NCBI GenBank assembly: GCA_009746045.1
Contig: RPFO01000165.1
Location: 2,893,021 to 2,957,020 of the forward strand
Source of the DNA: Mesostigma viride
Lineage: Eukaryota; Streptophyta; Mesostigmatophyceae; Mesostigmatales; Mesostigmataceae
Direction: 5' to 3'
DNA length: 64,000 nt
In this document: positions 1 to 10,626 of the stretch, in pieces
How positions within the stretch are numbered: the stretch's first letter is position 1
How the letters are laid out: the number at the start of each line of letters is the position of its first letter
Made by a program: the position numbers and the translations under genes
The notes under the pieces: model-generated
Seen by the model: only the letters and a program-made list of their open reading frames with translations
The model's database searches: none
What the model was told of the DNA's origin: nothing

Positions 1-16
1 AACTAGCTGGAGTGCT

Positions 17-685
17 CTATCCCGGGGAAGCCCGGGGGGGCTTCCACAGTTTCTTGTTGACGTAGAGGTCCCCGCCCCGCCAGTACACTTGGGGCTTCTC
101 GGGGTTGGTCTTGTGGCGGATGTAGTCGGGCCACTGATCGCGGCGTTGCTGCTGCTGGGCTGGCGTCAGGTCGTCGTCAAGCGACCAGGAGGTGTCCACC
201 AGCTTCTTGCGGCGAGAGAGGAACCGAACTCGGGCTGTGATGTCGCTGAAGGTGAGGACCACTGGAGGGGGCCCAGCCTTGGCCCGTGGATGGGGCAGGC
301 GGTAGGCGCCCTGCAGTATCGCACCTGGCAGCTGCATGCGCGCCAAGAGCTGTTTCTTCAGCTCGTCGAGAAGAGAGTCTGGGGTCTCCTCCGGCAGCAT
401 GTCGAAGCGCCTGAGGATGACCCGGCAGCGGCGACGGTCGCGGTCAGCGGCCTCGCGGCGCGTGTCTTCCAGCTCCTGGAGCTTGGTGGTGATGGCGGTC
501 GTGGTAGAGGATGCCTGGCTCTTGAGCAGGTCCGCCCAGGAGGCGCGAGTCGAGGGGTCATCACTAGCCCTACCAGCAGGTTGGGCGGCGATGGTGGCCG
601 TTCGCTCGGCGATCTCGGGGACCTGCGTGGCCAGGGCGTCTACCGGCAGGAGTAAAGCCCGCCCTACTACCCTCGATCGCGCAGG
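17..685 (-). pseudogene. LINE (L1-like) ORF1 protein, 3' portion
   Basis: The frame is open on the minus strand from about 685 to a stop at 17-19, although the first ATG of the clean segment is at 398-400. The visible order is an Ala/Thr-rich N-terminal stretch, a short charged coiled-coil-like segment (LQELEDTRREAADRDRRR), then an RRM-like region followed by the basic C-terminal domain. The motifs VVLTFSDITARVRFLSRRKK, DDDLTPAQQQQRR and VYWRGGDLYVNKKLW match the pattern of L1/Tx1-type ORF1 nucleic-acid-binding proteins, which act as RNA chaperones in LINE ribonucleoprotein. A second diverged copy is at 27297-28545 (-). The upstream end abuts the broken integrase of element C1 at about 686, so the 5' end is lost. 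An ORF2, if present, would lie beyond the left edge of the window. The family call rests on motif pattern only. Confidence 0.6.
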
Positions 686-1063
686 TCAGCAGGGGGCTCG
701 CTCATTTACGCCTCGAACATCCTCCGCTAGAGCCCGCACGTCCCCATCATCATCTACGTCACCATCGTCCTCGCTATTCCCTACAAAGACATCCATAGGG
801 TCAGAGGCAGGCAGAGAACGAGGGGGAGAGGTGGGAACATCACCTGGCTCTCGCACGAAGTGCGCCACGTCCGCGTAGTAGTGGAGAAGTCGCTCCCATG
901 CGCTCGTGTGCGGCAGGTAGTAAGGCTTGAGTCTGCTCCAGGGAATGTGGTGAACATTGCTTGCCCTGCAAGGACACAATCGCCTTGCGTACATGCACGT
1001 CCACAGCCTCCACAGTGGCTGGGCCCTCCCATTGTCCCCTCTTGCCAAAGGAGGCTGCCCTTA

Positions 1064-1948
1064 TCATGAATCCAAACCTGGTCCCCTGCGTACGCTATAG
1101 GCGGTAACCGGCCTACGCATATCCCTTCGAACCAGATTGGCAAACTTTTGTTGCAAATGCTGTGCCCATTCCTCTTCTACTTCAGGCAGGTAGTGGCCAT
1201 GCTGCAAGCCCTCTGCAGTGATAACACAATTGCGCAAAGGCACTGAAAGGAGCACACGGCGGTTTAGGCATGCAGAAATATGCAAAGCCCACACTAAACG
1301 GGAAGCATAAGAACCAAGAGCAGCCTCACCGTTCCGCCTTGCAGCTTGTTTAAATTCCTGCACAGCACGTTCCACCAAACCTTGCCCTTCATGGTCTTGA
1401 CGGCCCACTGTCCGGAGGTACTCAAACCCCGGCTTGCCCTCAAAGCATGCGAACTGCCTGTCCATTTGCAGTGACTCAATAGGAGAGAAAAACGCAGAGA
1501 GAATGTCAATAGCCTCCGCCAAATCTTCCGCTGACTGACCCCGCAGCGGGATGACTGCTACATTATGAGCATACCTATCTATGGCTATGAAATAAGGGAG
1601 AAACGCCCAGAACAGTACGTCGCCTACAAGCTGCCCTTTGGATGCGGAGGGATGCTTAGCATGGTGGCGGGGAAGCTTTGGCCCAGTAGCCTGACACACA
1701 GGACAATGCGCATAGCAATCTCGACATGCTGCCAAAAGCTCTGCCCCACCCAATGCATTTGCAAATTTGTAAGCATTTGTGCCATGGCCAAATAATGTGT
1801 GCAGACGAGAGGCAATTCCGTAAATAGAAACAAGCTTTTCATTACCATCAGTTACGGGTACTGTCACTGTCCGATAAATCTTGTGCTGCCCCTTGCTTTG
1901 CATTTGCCAATGGCCGCTCCGCTGGGCTAGACTGCAGAACCCTATCAC
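1064..1948 (-). pseudogene. Integrase of element C1
   Basis: This 294-codon open segment holds a Copia-type integrase. The zinc-binding part shows HTLFGHG followed by CRDCYAHCPVCQ. The catalytic core shows the three acidic residues in IAIDRY, LQMDRQF and GLVERAV. The enzyme would insert retroelement cDNA into the chromosome. The reading overlaps the gag end by about 0 to 30 bases in a different frame, and the C-terminal continuation (686-1063) is in yet another frame: QVWIHDKGSLLW, then WSRLKPYYL and an acidic tail. That tail resembles the small chromo/SH3-like integrase C-terminal segment of C2 (HARWHGP..., KHRLKLYY). Family identity is strong from motif order. It is inactive because the rest of pol is absent. 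Confidence 0.65.
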
Positions 1949-1975
1949 TGTCGAATACGCCCTGTCCTGGGCCGT

Positions 1976-3090
1976 CTAGTTTCCCTGCTGCGCCTGCTGC
2001 GCCTGCTGCGCCTGCTGCGCCTGCTGCGCCTGCTGCGCCTGCTGCGCCTGCTGCGCCTGCTGCGCCTGCTGCGCCTGCTGCGCCTGCTGCGCCTGCTGCG
2101 CTTGCTGTGCCTGCTGCGCTTGCTGTGCCTGCTGGGGACGAACCCAGCGCATGCTCCGACGAGGCCTCCTAATGGGCCCGGCCCTACCCTCGTCGGCAGT
2201 GGCATCGTTTTTCTTGTACGGCTGCCTGCCGGACTTGCAAAACCTGGCCTTGTGGCCTGGCTTGTGGCACTTGCCACACAAATTGGTCGACAGAGGAAAA
2301 TTCTTGTTGGCATTGCAGCTGTCACGGTTGTGGCCAGTGCCCTTGCATCTCGGGCACTTCTCGCGTCTGTCGCCCTCCCCCAAAACAGCACTGATGCCTG
2401 CTGTTCCCGCGGGCTTGGTGGCAGATCCCCTTCCCGCCAATTCCTGTGCATGCCGCGCCACCGAGGGCGAAGGCCTCCCGGATGGCAGTAAAGCTGGCAC
2501 TCCTGCTTTCCAGCTTTTCCTTTGTCAGGACGGGTGCCAGGCCTTGGATACTGCTGTCAGTAATCACACCACTGGCGAGGGCCTTGCCCAGGAAAAGCAC
2601 GACGCTGAAATCATCTGGAAAAGTCAACGTAGTGTCTTCCAGCATCCTCTCAAATGGCAGTGTCGCCTGGACCGGGTCGCCCGACACCTCAAAAGTGAGG
2701 ATCCGCATCATATCTTTGATCGACTTGAGCAGGCCCTCGGGCACCAGCAGTTCCTTCAAACGGCTGTAAAAGTCCGCCCACTCCATCTTCTTCTCGTGGG
2801 CAATCCGGATCAAATCACGGACGGCCGGCATTCCCGACGAGCCGTGTCCGACTGAATCGCAACGTAGCAACGTGGTCGTTGTCCAGGAAACTCACTGTCT
2901 TCGCGTACCAGTACCCCAGGCCGTCGTAGTAGTCCTTTTTCTCCGGGTCCTTGCTGCCGGGTGGCAGCGGCTTTGGAAGCAAACGCATTGCCAAATCGTG
3001 CTGCTTTAATTTGTTCATTTCCTTCTTGTCCTGTCCAGTCAGGACAATGGCGTCAGTCTCAGCGCTTGCCGCAGCACGGCCACGAGCCAT
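1976..3090 (-). pseudogene. Gag of element C1 with two zinc knuckles
   Basis: The start codon at 3088-3090 opens a 91-codon segment (MARGRAAASAETDAIVLTG). The protein continues in another frame at about 2870-2500 and in a third from 2500 to the stop at 1976, so at least two frameshifts have accumulated. The central segment is helical and acidic/hydrophobic, like Copia gag capsid regions. Two CCHC zinc knuckles follow: CPRCKGTGHNRDSC and CGKCHKPGHKARFC, both with CX2CX4HX4C spacing, which bind retroelement RNA. The C-terminus is a (QQA)n tract encoded by the 9-bp tandem repeat at 1984-2135. Gag would form the virus-like particle. The frameshifts indicate a dead copy. Confidence 0.6.
1984..2135. 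repeat. 9-bp tandem repeat encoding Gln-Gln-Ala
   Basis: About 17 copies of CTGCTGCGC (plus-strand sense) run nearly perfectly. The last copies vary (CTTGCTGTGC). On the minus strand they encode Gln-Gln-Ala in the gag frame of C1, immediately after the second zinc knuckle. Confidence 0.9.
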
Positions 3091-4446
3091 GGTAAAAAGA
3101 AATGTGTGATTAAGAGTACGAGTTGAGAATGACTTTGGAATGGTTTGGTTGCAATGGCTGCGGCTCCTTGGCCGCTGTTTATTGCTTTAATTTATACATT
3201 TACAGTGTCAACCTTCTAGAGATGCCTAGAAACCTTATCCTGCACTGTCGTTACAAGTATGGCAATGCAGTATGCGTTGTGCACATGGATTACCTTCTAC
3301 TAGACACCAGACGCCAAGGTTATATCTTAACAACCCGTGGCAAGACTGCAACCATTAGTGGCAACCATTGTGCCCAGCGACATGAGTCGCACCGGATTCA
3401 TTGTCCGCATCCAGGTAATCAACATCACGTGCGGCAAACAGATATATTGCATAACAGAAAACCGGGATTGAATAATGCATACATTTATTTCAATGTGTCG
3501 TTCCGACAGTATTTTTCCGAGCCCTGCCCAGCATCATTTGTAATGCTTTACAACTACGCACAACATCCTTGCCAGAAAACGTTTCATGAAATGCCTTAAA
3601 CCTGCCCGAGAAGCTATAGGCTGCGACTGAAGCGGCCCTGACCACAACATATCAATGAAAACAATCTAAAGCTGCCAGGTATTCGACAACACATTGGCTG
3701 CCAGGTATTCGACAACACATCGGCAAGCCACGGCGAGCTAGCTGGCGGAAACTGCCCAAAAAGAACGCAAAAAACTTCGAACGATGAGCTCATAGAAGAA
3801 AGCACTGATAGCAGATAACATTCGCGACAAATCTGTACCTTGCCCTCGGAAATCCCTCGCCCAGGCGCGCTACAACAGGCGTTCTTCCATGGACAGGTCA
3901 GACACGCACTGCGCAGGCCGGAACAATTACTTACCGAGAATGGCCAAAAATGTGGCAAAAAGCACCTGCTCGGTTTAGAATTCGATGCTGCCGATATTAA
4001 TGCCTGCTTCACGGTGGTCAGAACAACCACCAAAACCACGATTTTACTGCCGCTATCGTGAATTCTATTTCATTCCGCGCGACCAAAAAATTCAGATTTC
4101 CCCCCATGCCGATGGCATATAAAAACAACAGCGATATTGTAAACCAGCTGCTCTCCGCCACAAACCAACATCATAAAATCATCTTCTTTAATATTCGAGT
4201 AAATATTTTGCATTTCGCTTGCCCTATTGTGGTTTCGCCTGAACGCAGTCGCCATGGCCACTTCCGCAAGGGGTGCGCGCACCGTGCACCCACTTTTCAC
4301 TGTAGGGACGGCACCTCGGACGGCGAATTTTTCGGCGCCAAGAAATTTGGGCATGTCCTGTCCCCTTAAAAGGACTCGCTCGCGGTGGCCATCGCTGCAC
4401 GCAGCACGAAAGGAAACACCAAACAGGCTGGCATTAGCGATTCTTG
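3091..4446. other. Non-coding stretch with a 26-bp tandem duplication
   Basis: No convincing ORF. It probably includes the leader or LTR of element C1, but no partner repeat was found. A 26-base unit (CTGCCAGGTATTCGACAACA...) is duplicated in tandem at about 3671-3722 with one difference. Confidence 0.5.
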
Positions 4447-4590
4447 AGTTCGCTTCGTTAGTGCCAGAATCGCTTCGTTAGTGCCAGAATCGCTTCTTTA
4501 GCACGCCAGAATCGCTTGTTTAGTGTGAATTCGCTTCATTAGTACCATGAAATCGGCTCGTTAGTCTGACATCATTCAATGTGCTAATCA
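4447..4590. repeat. Decayed ~20-bp minisatellite
   Basis: The unit CGCTTCGTTAGTGCCAGAAT occurs twice exactly and then degenerates over four more units (CGCTTCTTTAG, CGCTTGTTTAG, CGCTTCATTAG, CGGCTCGTTAG). The conserved core is CG(C/G)(T/C)T(C/G)(T/G/A)TTAG. Confidence 0.75.
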
Positions 4591-5382
4591 TGCGAACGGT
4601 TAGTACGTTACGTGCACTAATGAGTCGGGTCAATAACTTTCAGTGGAGCAGGGCCGTACTACATAATGACTGAAGTCACTGAAGTCGAACCCCCCCAAAT
4701 TCGACAGATTAGTACGAGTATCCAATCGTACCCGGGATCGCAACCTCGAGTCGTTAGTACAATCGACTGTACTAATATACCGAATTAGTGATATCACTAA
4801 GGACGTGCGTCGCCCCTGTACGCGCGACAGGGTCCCCGCATCTGAGAGGGTCGTGAGATTCGGCACATCCGGATGTGGCATGCCAACGTGGATCTGCTGT
4901 TGCATCTGTTCTTCTCCACGTTGGTGCCCCCTCGGCTGACCTGTGCGAGCCGTCCCTATCTGCGTGTCCTCTGCCTCCTGGCATTGGAACCCTTCTCTTG
5001 ATTGTTCGAGTGTAGCCATCTTGGTTGGGCCTATATGCAGATTGTGATCACCCAACATCGGTGTTACTGGGCTTTCTTGGTTTTGTTTTCTACCGTTGTG
5101 TGGGAGGATGTCTACCTTACCATCGACCGCCATGACAACGACGAGGATGTCGTTCATTACCGCGCGTACTTGGATGTGCTGATCGCGACGCGCGGGACCT
5201 ACCACTGGGCTGATGGCCAGTAGATAGAGGACTCTAGGCTCGACCTGAGGGTGTTGTCCCTCCGGTATATAGAGTCGTCCTCTGTGCATGCTTGGCCAGT
5301 TGGTTGGTTATCCTTGGCACTTCAATTAATTAATTAATTATAGACTCGTGCTCCCGTTGGGGAGTCACGGAGCATTAACCCC
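4591..5382. other. Non-coding stretch, no recognisable gene
   Basis: A 219-codon minus-strand frame (5289-4630) is open but shows no domain I recognise. A short AATT-type microsatellite sits at about 5322-5340. Confidence 0.3.
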
Positions 5383-6085
5383 GATGGATGGATGGATGGG
5401 TGCAAACAGTCCTACCGGTCTAATCTATCTACATCCGCTACCTACAAAATCTATCTAAACCACATCACTAACTACAACATCTATCTAAACAGCATCACGC
5501 TACCCGAGGGGAGCTGTCTGGCATGCCTCCCGCAGGTTTGCACACGCGGGCGCTTCCCCACGGGGGGGGCGCTCGTTGTCCTCTATGACCTGGGCCCACT
5601 TCTTGGCCTTGTCCATCATCTTGTTCCAAATCACGGAGAGGCCTAGGCCCCCCATGTCCTCTACTAGCTGTTCTTTGAAGGTGCGGGCCTTGTGGCGTCT
5701 AACATCACGGGGCCCGGCCCACGTCAGGAGGTGCCGGCCAGGCTGAGCTGGTCGCAGTCCCGCGGGGGGGCCACGTGAGGTGTCTACCTGGTTGGTGCGA
5801 GCTGGGTGCCCTACGAGCTGCAGGCCGGCGCCGCTGCTTAATGGTGCTGGTGATATATGGCATGCCAAGGTAAAGGTCCTCATTGCGGACATGAGCAGCA
5901 TATCCTACTCTGAAAATGGATCGCAGCATGTTGGTGACCGCGCCGTCCAGCTTGCGGGCCAGGTCAGCGGTGAGGGTCCACGTCTCGGCCCCATACGTGA
6001 GAACAGGAAGGACGAGGACCTGTTTCTCGATCTTGCCGAGGGGCTTGCGCCACAGGCACTTCAATGGTGTGAGTATTGTTTCCTA
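5383..6085 (-). pseudogene. 3' end of a non-LTR retrotransposon: reverse transcriptase C-terminus plus repeat tail
   Basis: On the minus strand from about 6085 the translation reads KIEKQVLVLPVLTYGAETWT followed by a segment ending NEDLYLGMPYITSTIKQRR. This is the typical region just after the palm/thumb of LINE reverse transcriptases (CR1/L2/RTE-like elements). The frame then shifts, and a second segment (WNKMMDKAKKWAQVIEDNE, near 5620-5560) continues the C-terminal pattern. After the coding part come TAGATAGAT-like repeats (about 5425-5490) and finally four CATC units (5383-5399, minus sense), a tandem-repeat 3' tail as many LINEs have. The copy is severely 5'-truncated, typical of LINE insertion. 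Confidence 0.65.
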
Positions 6086-6305
6086 CGCTTGTCCTGCCTA
6101 GTGCCGTTCCCCCTCGGCAAGCCTCTGTGCCAGGCAGTTAGGGGAAGCCTAACACCCGGCGTGGTGCTGGTGAACCCTACACCGTTTGGGGTGGACTCGC
6201 GGTTAACATATTTGCGCTGGGAGCCTTGGGTGGCTAGCTGACTTTGTTGTGTTATAGCTGGGTGCGATAGGTGTTTTATTCGTACCGACCTATGTACCTC
6301 TGTTT

Positions 6306-7580
6306 ATGATCCAGTGTTTATGCTCTCCTGACGTAGGGAGAGGACTCCCTACCTTTTATGGGGGGGAGGTGTTACGGCGCGTAACAAACTGTGTTATTAT
6401 GGCCGTAAATTCAGGCCTTCCATTCTTGGTGGCCTCATGCAGCTATTCCGAAACTGTCCGTGGTCACAACTGTTGTCTTTCCTACTACGTTTACGTGTAG
6501 TTAGGACCTTTGGACCGGTTGTTACTTGGTCCAATGACGTGTCAATTGTTCAGTACTCTGGGCCGGTGCAGTAGCGCCGCGCTGCAGACTTTAGGGCCTG
6601 GACCGTTGGCGCTCTGTGTGGTCTGGACCAGCGCCGCCCTACGTGGCATTAGAGTGCGTAGATCTAACCTACCTGTGATCGTACGGGCGAGGGCCATGTT
6701 TGGCCCCAGCACGCACGAGTCTGTCGGCCAATTTAGGTGTTGCAATTTCCTTGTGTTGAGAGTTTGACCTTTGATAATATGGCTTGTTATACGAGCCTGT
6801 AGCTAGTCGAACCATGGATGTACGTTATTGCCAGATGATGTCTAAGTAAACGTGCTCATGGCTCAATATGGAAACAACTATCGGAAAGCATTAGAGTCGG
6901 GAGTTCAACGATCTTTCAAAATGCAGAATAGGGTTTCTTCTTCTACCGGGTTAGTTAGTCTAGGTGTTATACGTCGCGTAACAACCTGCTGTAGTTATAC
7001 GGCCGTAAATTTAGGACTTACGTTTCAGTGGCCTCAGCTAGTCGGTACGGTCTGTGTGGTTGACCATGAGTCTTACTATGCCTACGTGTAGTTAGTATCT
7101 GTGGCCAGTGTTCACTGGGCCTTCGTTGTATGGTACTGTAGTCTGGCGTATCGGTGCCCCAGCGCTGCACCGCATACTTTATGAGTGGTCCTTATCCTTT
7201 GTGTAGATGTAGTGGACCATGCAGCGTGGTTCCTGTGTGCGAGGGCCAGGTCGGCCCGAGCGTACCTGACCGCTAGTGGTCATTTATGCACGTCCTTCCC
7301 CTCGTGGTGGCACTCGGCGTGTGTTATGAATTGTAACACATATTAGCTTGGGTCATGGCTGTTTGGGTGTTTCCTTCGTATTCCTGAATTGAAATGGTCT
7401 TGGCATAAGTGGTTGATGGCATATTATAGTTATACATATGTAAATGCATTGAGATCAGATTCGTCGCGTCCGTCTTTCGCACAGGGTAGTTCCTCAACCG
7501 GCGGCCTCACTAGCTTAGGTAGAATTAGACGTAAGTGGGTCCTTAGGACGTGGGTTAGTAGGTCGCGGAGTAGGTAGAGG
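6306..7580. repeat. Two to three diverged tandem units of ~600 bp
   Basis: The stretch from about 6366 (GTGTTACGGCGCGTAACAA..., GGCCGTAAATT...) is similar, with substitutions and indels, to the stretch from about 6966 (GTGTTATACGTCGCGTAACA..., GGCCGTAAATT...). Similarity continues through a stop following a YY.YV-encoding end and on through a GGGCCNGG-rich part. A weaker third copy may begin near 7440 (CGCACAGGGTAGTTCC...). Translations of the first two also resemble each other (VLRRVTNC / VIRRVTTC and YYVYV* / YYAYV*), but the open frames are short, so I class it as repeat. It could be a diverged LTR pair or a tandem non-coding family. Confidence 0.5.
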
Positions 7581-8690
7581 TGGTGGTAGAGACTCGAGGC
7601 GTAACACTAGGACAGGTCAGATCCTGGGTACGTTGAGTGAGGTGGAGGAGGAGAACCAGGTCGTAACAATTTTCCCTTCTGGCGCACAGCCCGCATGTAG
7701 GTAGGTCGGCATCATATCCCTGTTACACGGCGAGCTCCCGGCGACTTCAGTGGTTTTGGAGAATGCAGCGTTTCACACAGCCCTTGGAGGCACTCATGTT
7801 GTACTGTCTAGCTACAGCTGCTCTGATGTTCCAACTCTTGGTCAACTCCATGGATACTTGTCCACAGCGTGGGACAAGTGCGCAGCCAAATTCCCTGCGA
7901 TCACTGTGATTCCTTTTTGCCTGGTACCACTCGCAGATTTGACCGTCAGATATTCGGCCCGCCAGTCTGAACTGTCGGATGTTAGGTTCGAAATAAAAGT
8001 ATGACACTTTTGAAATGTTGGTGGTTTTTGGGATTAACTATGGAAAAGGTGGCGCCCTGGCGCGGTCGTATGCGTGGCCGTAGATCAATCATCGGACGGT
8101 AAAACTGGATGAGCGGAAACCCAGAACGAGAGGTTTGTCGTCAGGATCCATTTAAACAGCGGCAAAATCGTAGGGGGAAAGGTGGGGGCGGCGGGGCGGG
8201 ATCGAGGTGGCCAAGAAACCGCGGCAGACTTCGGGCGCGCTGAACCGTTGCGTGGAGGGGTGGCCAAGAAACCGCGGCAGTTACAAAAGGCGCCACGACG
8301 GCGCGTACTGGACTTGTCAGCCTGGATCAGTTGCCATTCAACAAGAATATTCTGCCGGCAGCCTGCTTCTTTGTCCGGGCCTGGACAGTTTCTAGATCGG
8401 AATCTGTCTTGTCTGGCCCACTCTGGTCCCGTGAGACAACCTCTACTAAAATGGCAGCCTGAAGATTCAATCATCGCTCCGGACTGCTCCGGAGGATGGT
8501 GGATTCTCCCTTTTTTATTTCCGCGAGGCGGTTATTATTCAAGCCGATCAGTGAACTTTTCACGCGGACAAACAACAGGTAGGTACTGCAACCTGGTTCA
8601 AAAAGCAACCTCCCCGCCTCCCTGCATGGAAACTGAACCCCCGACGCAGTCGGGGCACGTGTAGGGTGTAGATTCCGTAACGTCTTTATT
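7581..8690. other. Non-coding stretch with a short direct duplication
   Basis: No supported gene. GGTGGCCAAGAAACCGCGG occurs at about 8206 and again at about 8261. Several overlapping frames are open, but none has a recognisable domain. Confidence 0.4.
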
Positions 8691-9020
8691 TCATGTCCAT
8701 CTACGGACATGATGGTCCGAGAAATGAAAATTTCATCGCTTTGGACCAAATCTGACCAAATCTCGGGGACAAGTGCTTCAAGGCCACCAAGTCTGACGAA
8801 ATCTACCAGTTCGTACTTGTCCCACTGCATGCAGTGGTACAAGTTCCGCACTTGTCCCACTCGTGGACAAGCCGCTTGTATCACTGTCCACTCGTGGGAC
8901 GCAGCGCGTTGTGGCCACTCGGGACGACTTGTAGTCACTCGGGCCATGCGGCCCTCGTGACTACCAGTCGGCCCTCGTGACCACAAAGCGCTGGTCCCAC
9001 TCGTGTCCAGTGACACAAGC
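8691..9020. repeat. Cluster of palindromes and hairpins, including a ~140-bp foldback
   Basis: Perfect or near-perfect inverted repeats follow one another. They are 8691-8712 (8-bp stem, loop ATCTAC), 8713-8748 (TGGTCC/GGACCA enclosing ATGAAA-A-TTTCAT), 8815-8844 (15-bp arms, one mismatch, centre GCATGC), and a long imperfect foldback of roughly 8875-9020 centred near 8947 (GGGCCATGCGGCCC). The stems differ in sequence, so this is a cluster of independent hairpins rather than one repeated unit. It may be foldback-element debris. Confidence 0.7.
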
Positions 9021-10459
9021 TACTTGGCTCTGAAGTAAGCCTACTAGGCCTGCGGTGTCCCGTATACCGAGCACTCTAGGACTAGCACAGTAGGGGTCGA
9101 TCAAGTCCATTATCTCACATGTTTGCCACCCCCAAAAGGCAGGACCAGCCGTTGCACTACACTGTATTAACCCTTAGTCCGCTGACCCATTTTTGGCACT
9201 TTCATACCCCTGAAAATGAAAAAAATCATAACTCACAGGCCACTACTTCAAATACCCCCAACCAAGATGCTAGGAGTATCTACACTTCAAGGGCTTTCAG
9301 AATATGCAATAATACCACGGGTTTATTAAAGCATTTGGATGATAGCTCTACTCAAAGTTGGCCAAAAGACGATCTTTTTTCCCAAGGAAAAGTCTACCCC
9401 CCCCTAACTTCCCAGGAAGGGTAGGGAATCTCAATACCAACATTGGACAACTTAGTTGGATAGTCCAATGGTGGTTTCCTTGGGTCAGACCACCCGGATA
9501 ACCCATTACCCCTATATAACGTGCTCATACATGTGTGTGGATTACGCGCGTGTAAACAGCTATCTATGACATGCAACACAGTAATGCATTATAACAAGCC
9601 ATCAAAGGCTGCCAAAAGTGCTGGAATACAAACACGTTGCCTACCTGCACTGACGGAGTGATAAACTCCAAAGAAATGCCATAAACTGGGCACTTTCAGG
9701 GCTAATACCACTCTTTACAACAGGCATGGAAGCTTGCTGAAATATGCATGCATAAAATCGTCATTTATAATGCATGGGATACGTATTCCGCTGCAAACAA
9801 CACGCAAATACGCTGTCGTACCTGGCTCGTTCATGCCCTACCCGGACTCCGCTGGCCGGGACACTCATATCTCACACATACTGATGCTCTACAGGCAAAG
9901 GCCGCCATAGCCGCATACTGCATGATCCGCCATGACTACCAGGTTGATGTTCCGTGCAAAGATGGCCACTAAACTAGTCCGCATTCTCAGCAATCACTGC
10001 AGCTGACGTCCCTTACCCAAACTGGATGCCCGGGCTGGCGCAGATTGCCCGGCAATAGGGAGAAAATTGACCTATGATGAGCTATGAATCGTCTGGAACT
10101 GACGACCAGGAAAGTTCTATTTTCCTACCTGTATTTTCCCAACCCTATAAATCTGGCCGTGCCTGACCTACGAAAATCATGCATCGTCATTCTGAGCAAC
10201 ATTCTGAACCGTTTCGAGCCGCGAGACGCAAAAATTTCGTGACAGCGGCACGTTGGCAGCCATATCTCATTACGCGCGCGCGCGAGCGAAAATTTCCCGC
10301 CAAAGTCACGTGATACATTCTCAATACACGTTGTAATTACCAGGCTATGGCGAATATTACCCCCAAACCTATGCATCACCTTCGTCCCTAAGTGTTCCCG
10401 GACCCACCGGACAACTGTCCTCCGTCACAAGTGGCGCGGCGCTCGCGGCGCGGCGCGAA
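9021..10459. other. Non-coding, AT-richer stretch
   Basis: Nothing recognisable. The open frames are short and lack domains. Confidence 0.4.
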
Positions 10460-10626
10460 ATTTGACCGTTAGTCAAACCCCCCGACAGGTCGGGGGGTTA
10501 GCGGACTAAATATAATAATCGTGCACTATTATTATATTTATAAGTGCACTATTAATAATAACCATGTCGGACCACCGGCGCGGGAATAAACTCAACTCAA
10601 CTCAACTTAACTCAACTCAACTCAAC
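10460..10626 (+). repeat. Hairpin trio followed by an AATAAA-(CTCAA)n tail
   Basis: Three strong hairpins occur in 80 bases: TTTGAC/GTCAAA (10461-10477), AACCCCCCGA-CAGG-TCGGGGGGTT (10476-10499) and an 11-bp AATATAATAAT/ATTATTATATT stem (10509-10538). Then comes TGTCGGACCACCGGCGCGGG, AATAAA and a (CTCAA) pentamer run to 10626. The same 24-base block plus AATAAA plus CTCAA units recurs at 14353-14392. This looks like the shared 3' end of a retroposon family. Confidence 0.65.

Larger units (their letters stand above)
686..3090 (-). mobile_element. Copia-like LTR retrotransposon C1, truncated and decayed
   Basis: Reading the minus strand from 3090, the order is gag with two zinc knuckles, a Gln-rich tandem repeat, the integrase HHCC and catalytic core, and an integrase C-terminal segment that ends at about 686 against a LINE fragment. 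No protease, reverse transcriptase or RNase H is present, so the 3' half is missing. Integrase wording (DHEGQGLVERA) is close to element C2 (DHERQGLVERT), so C1 and C2 belong to related lineages. No LTR pair was found. The 5' LTR, if kept, would lie right of 3090 in the non-coding stretch. Confidence 0.65.

Noticed and set aside
8471-9016. 181-codon minus-strand ORF
   Set aside because: It runs through the palindrome cluster and has no recognisable domain, and both strands are open in parts.
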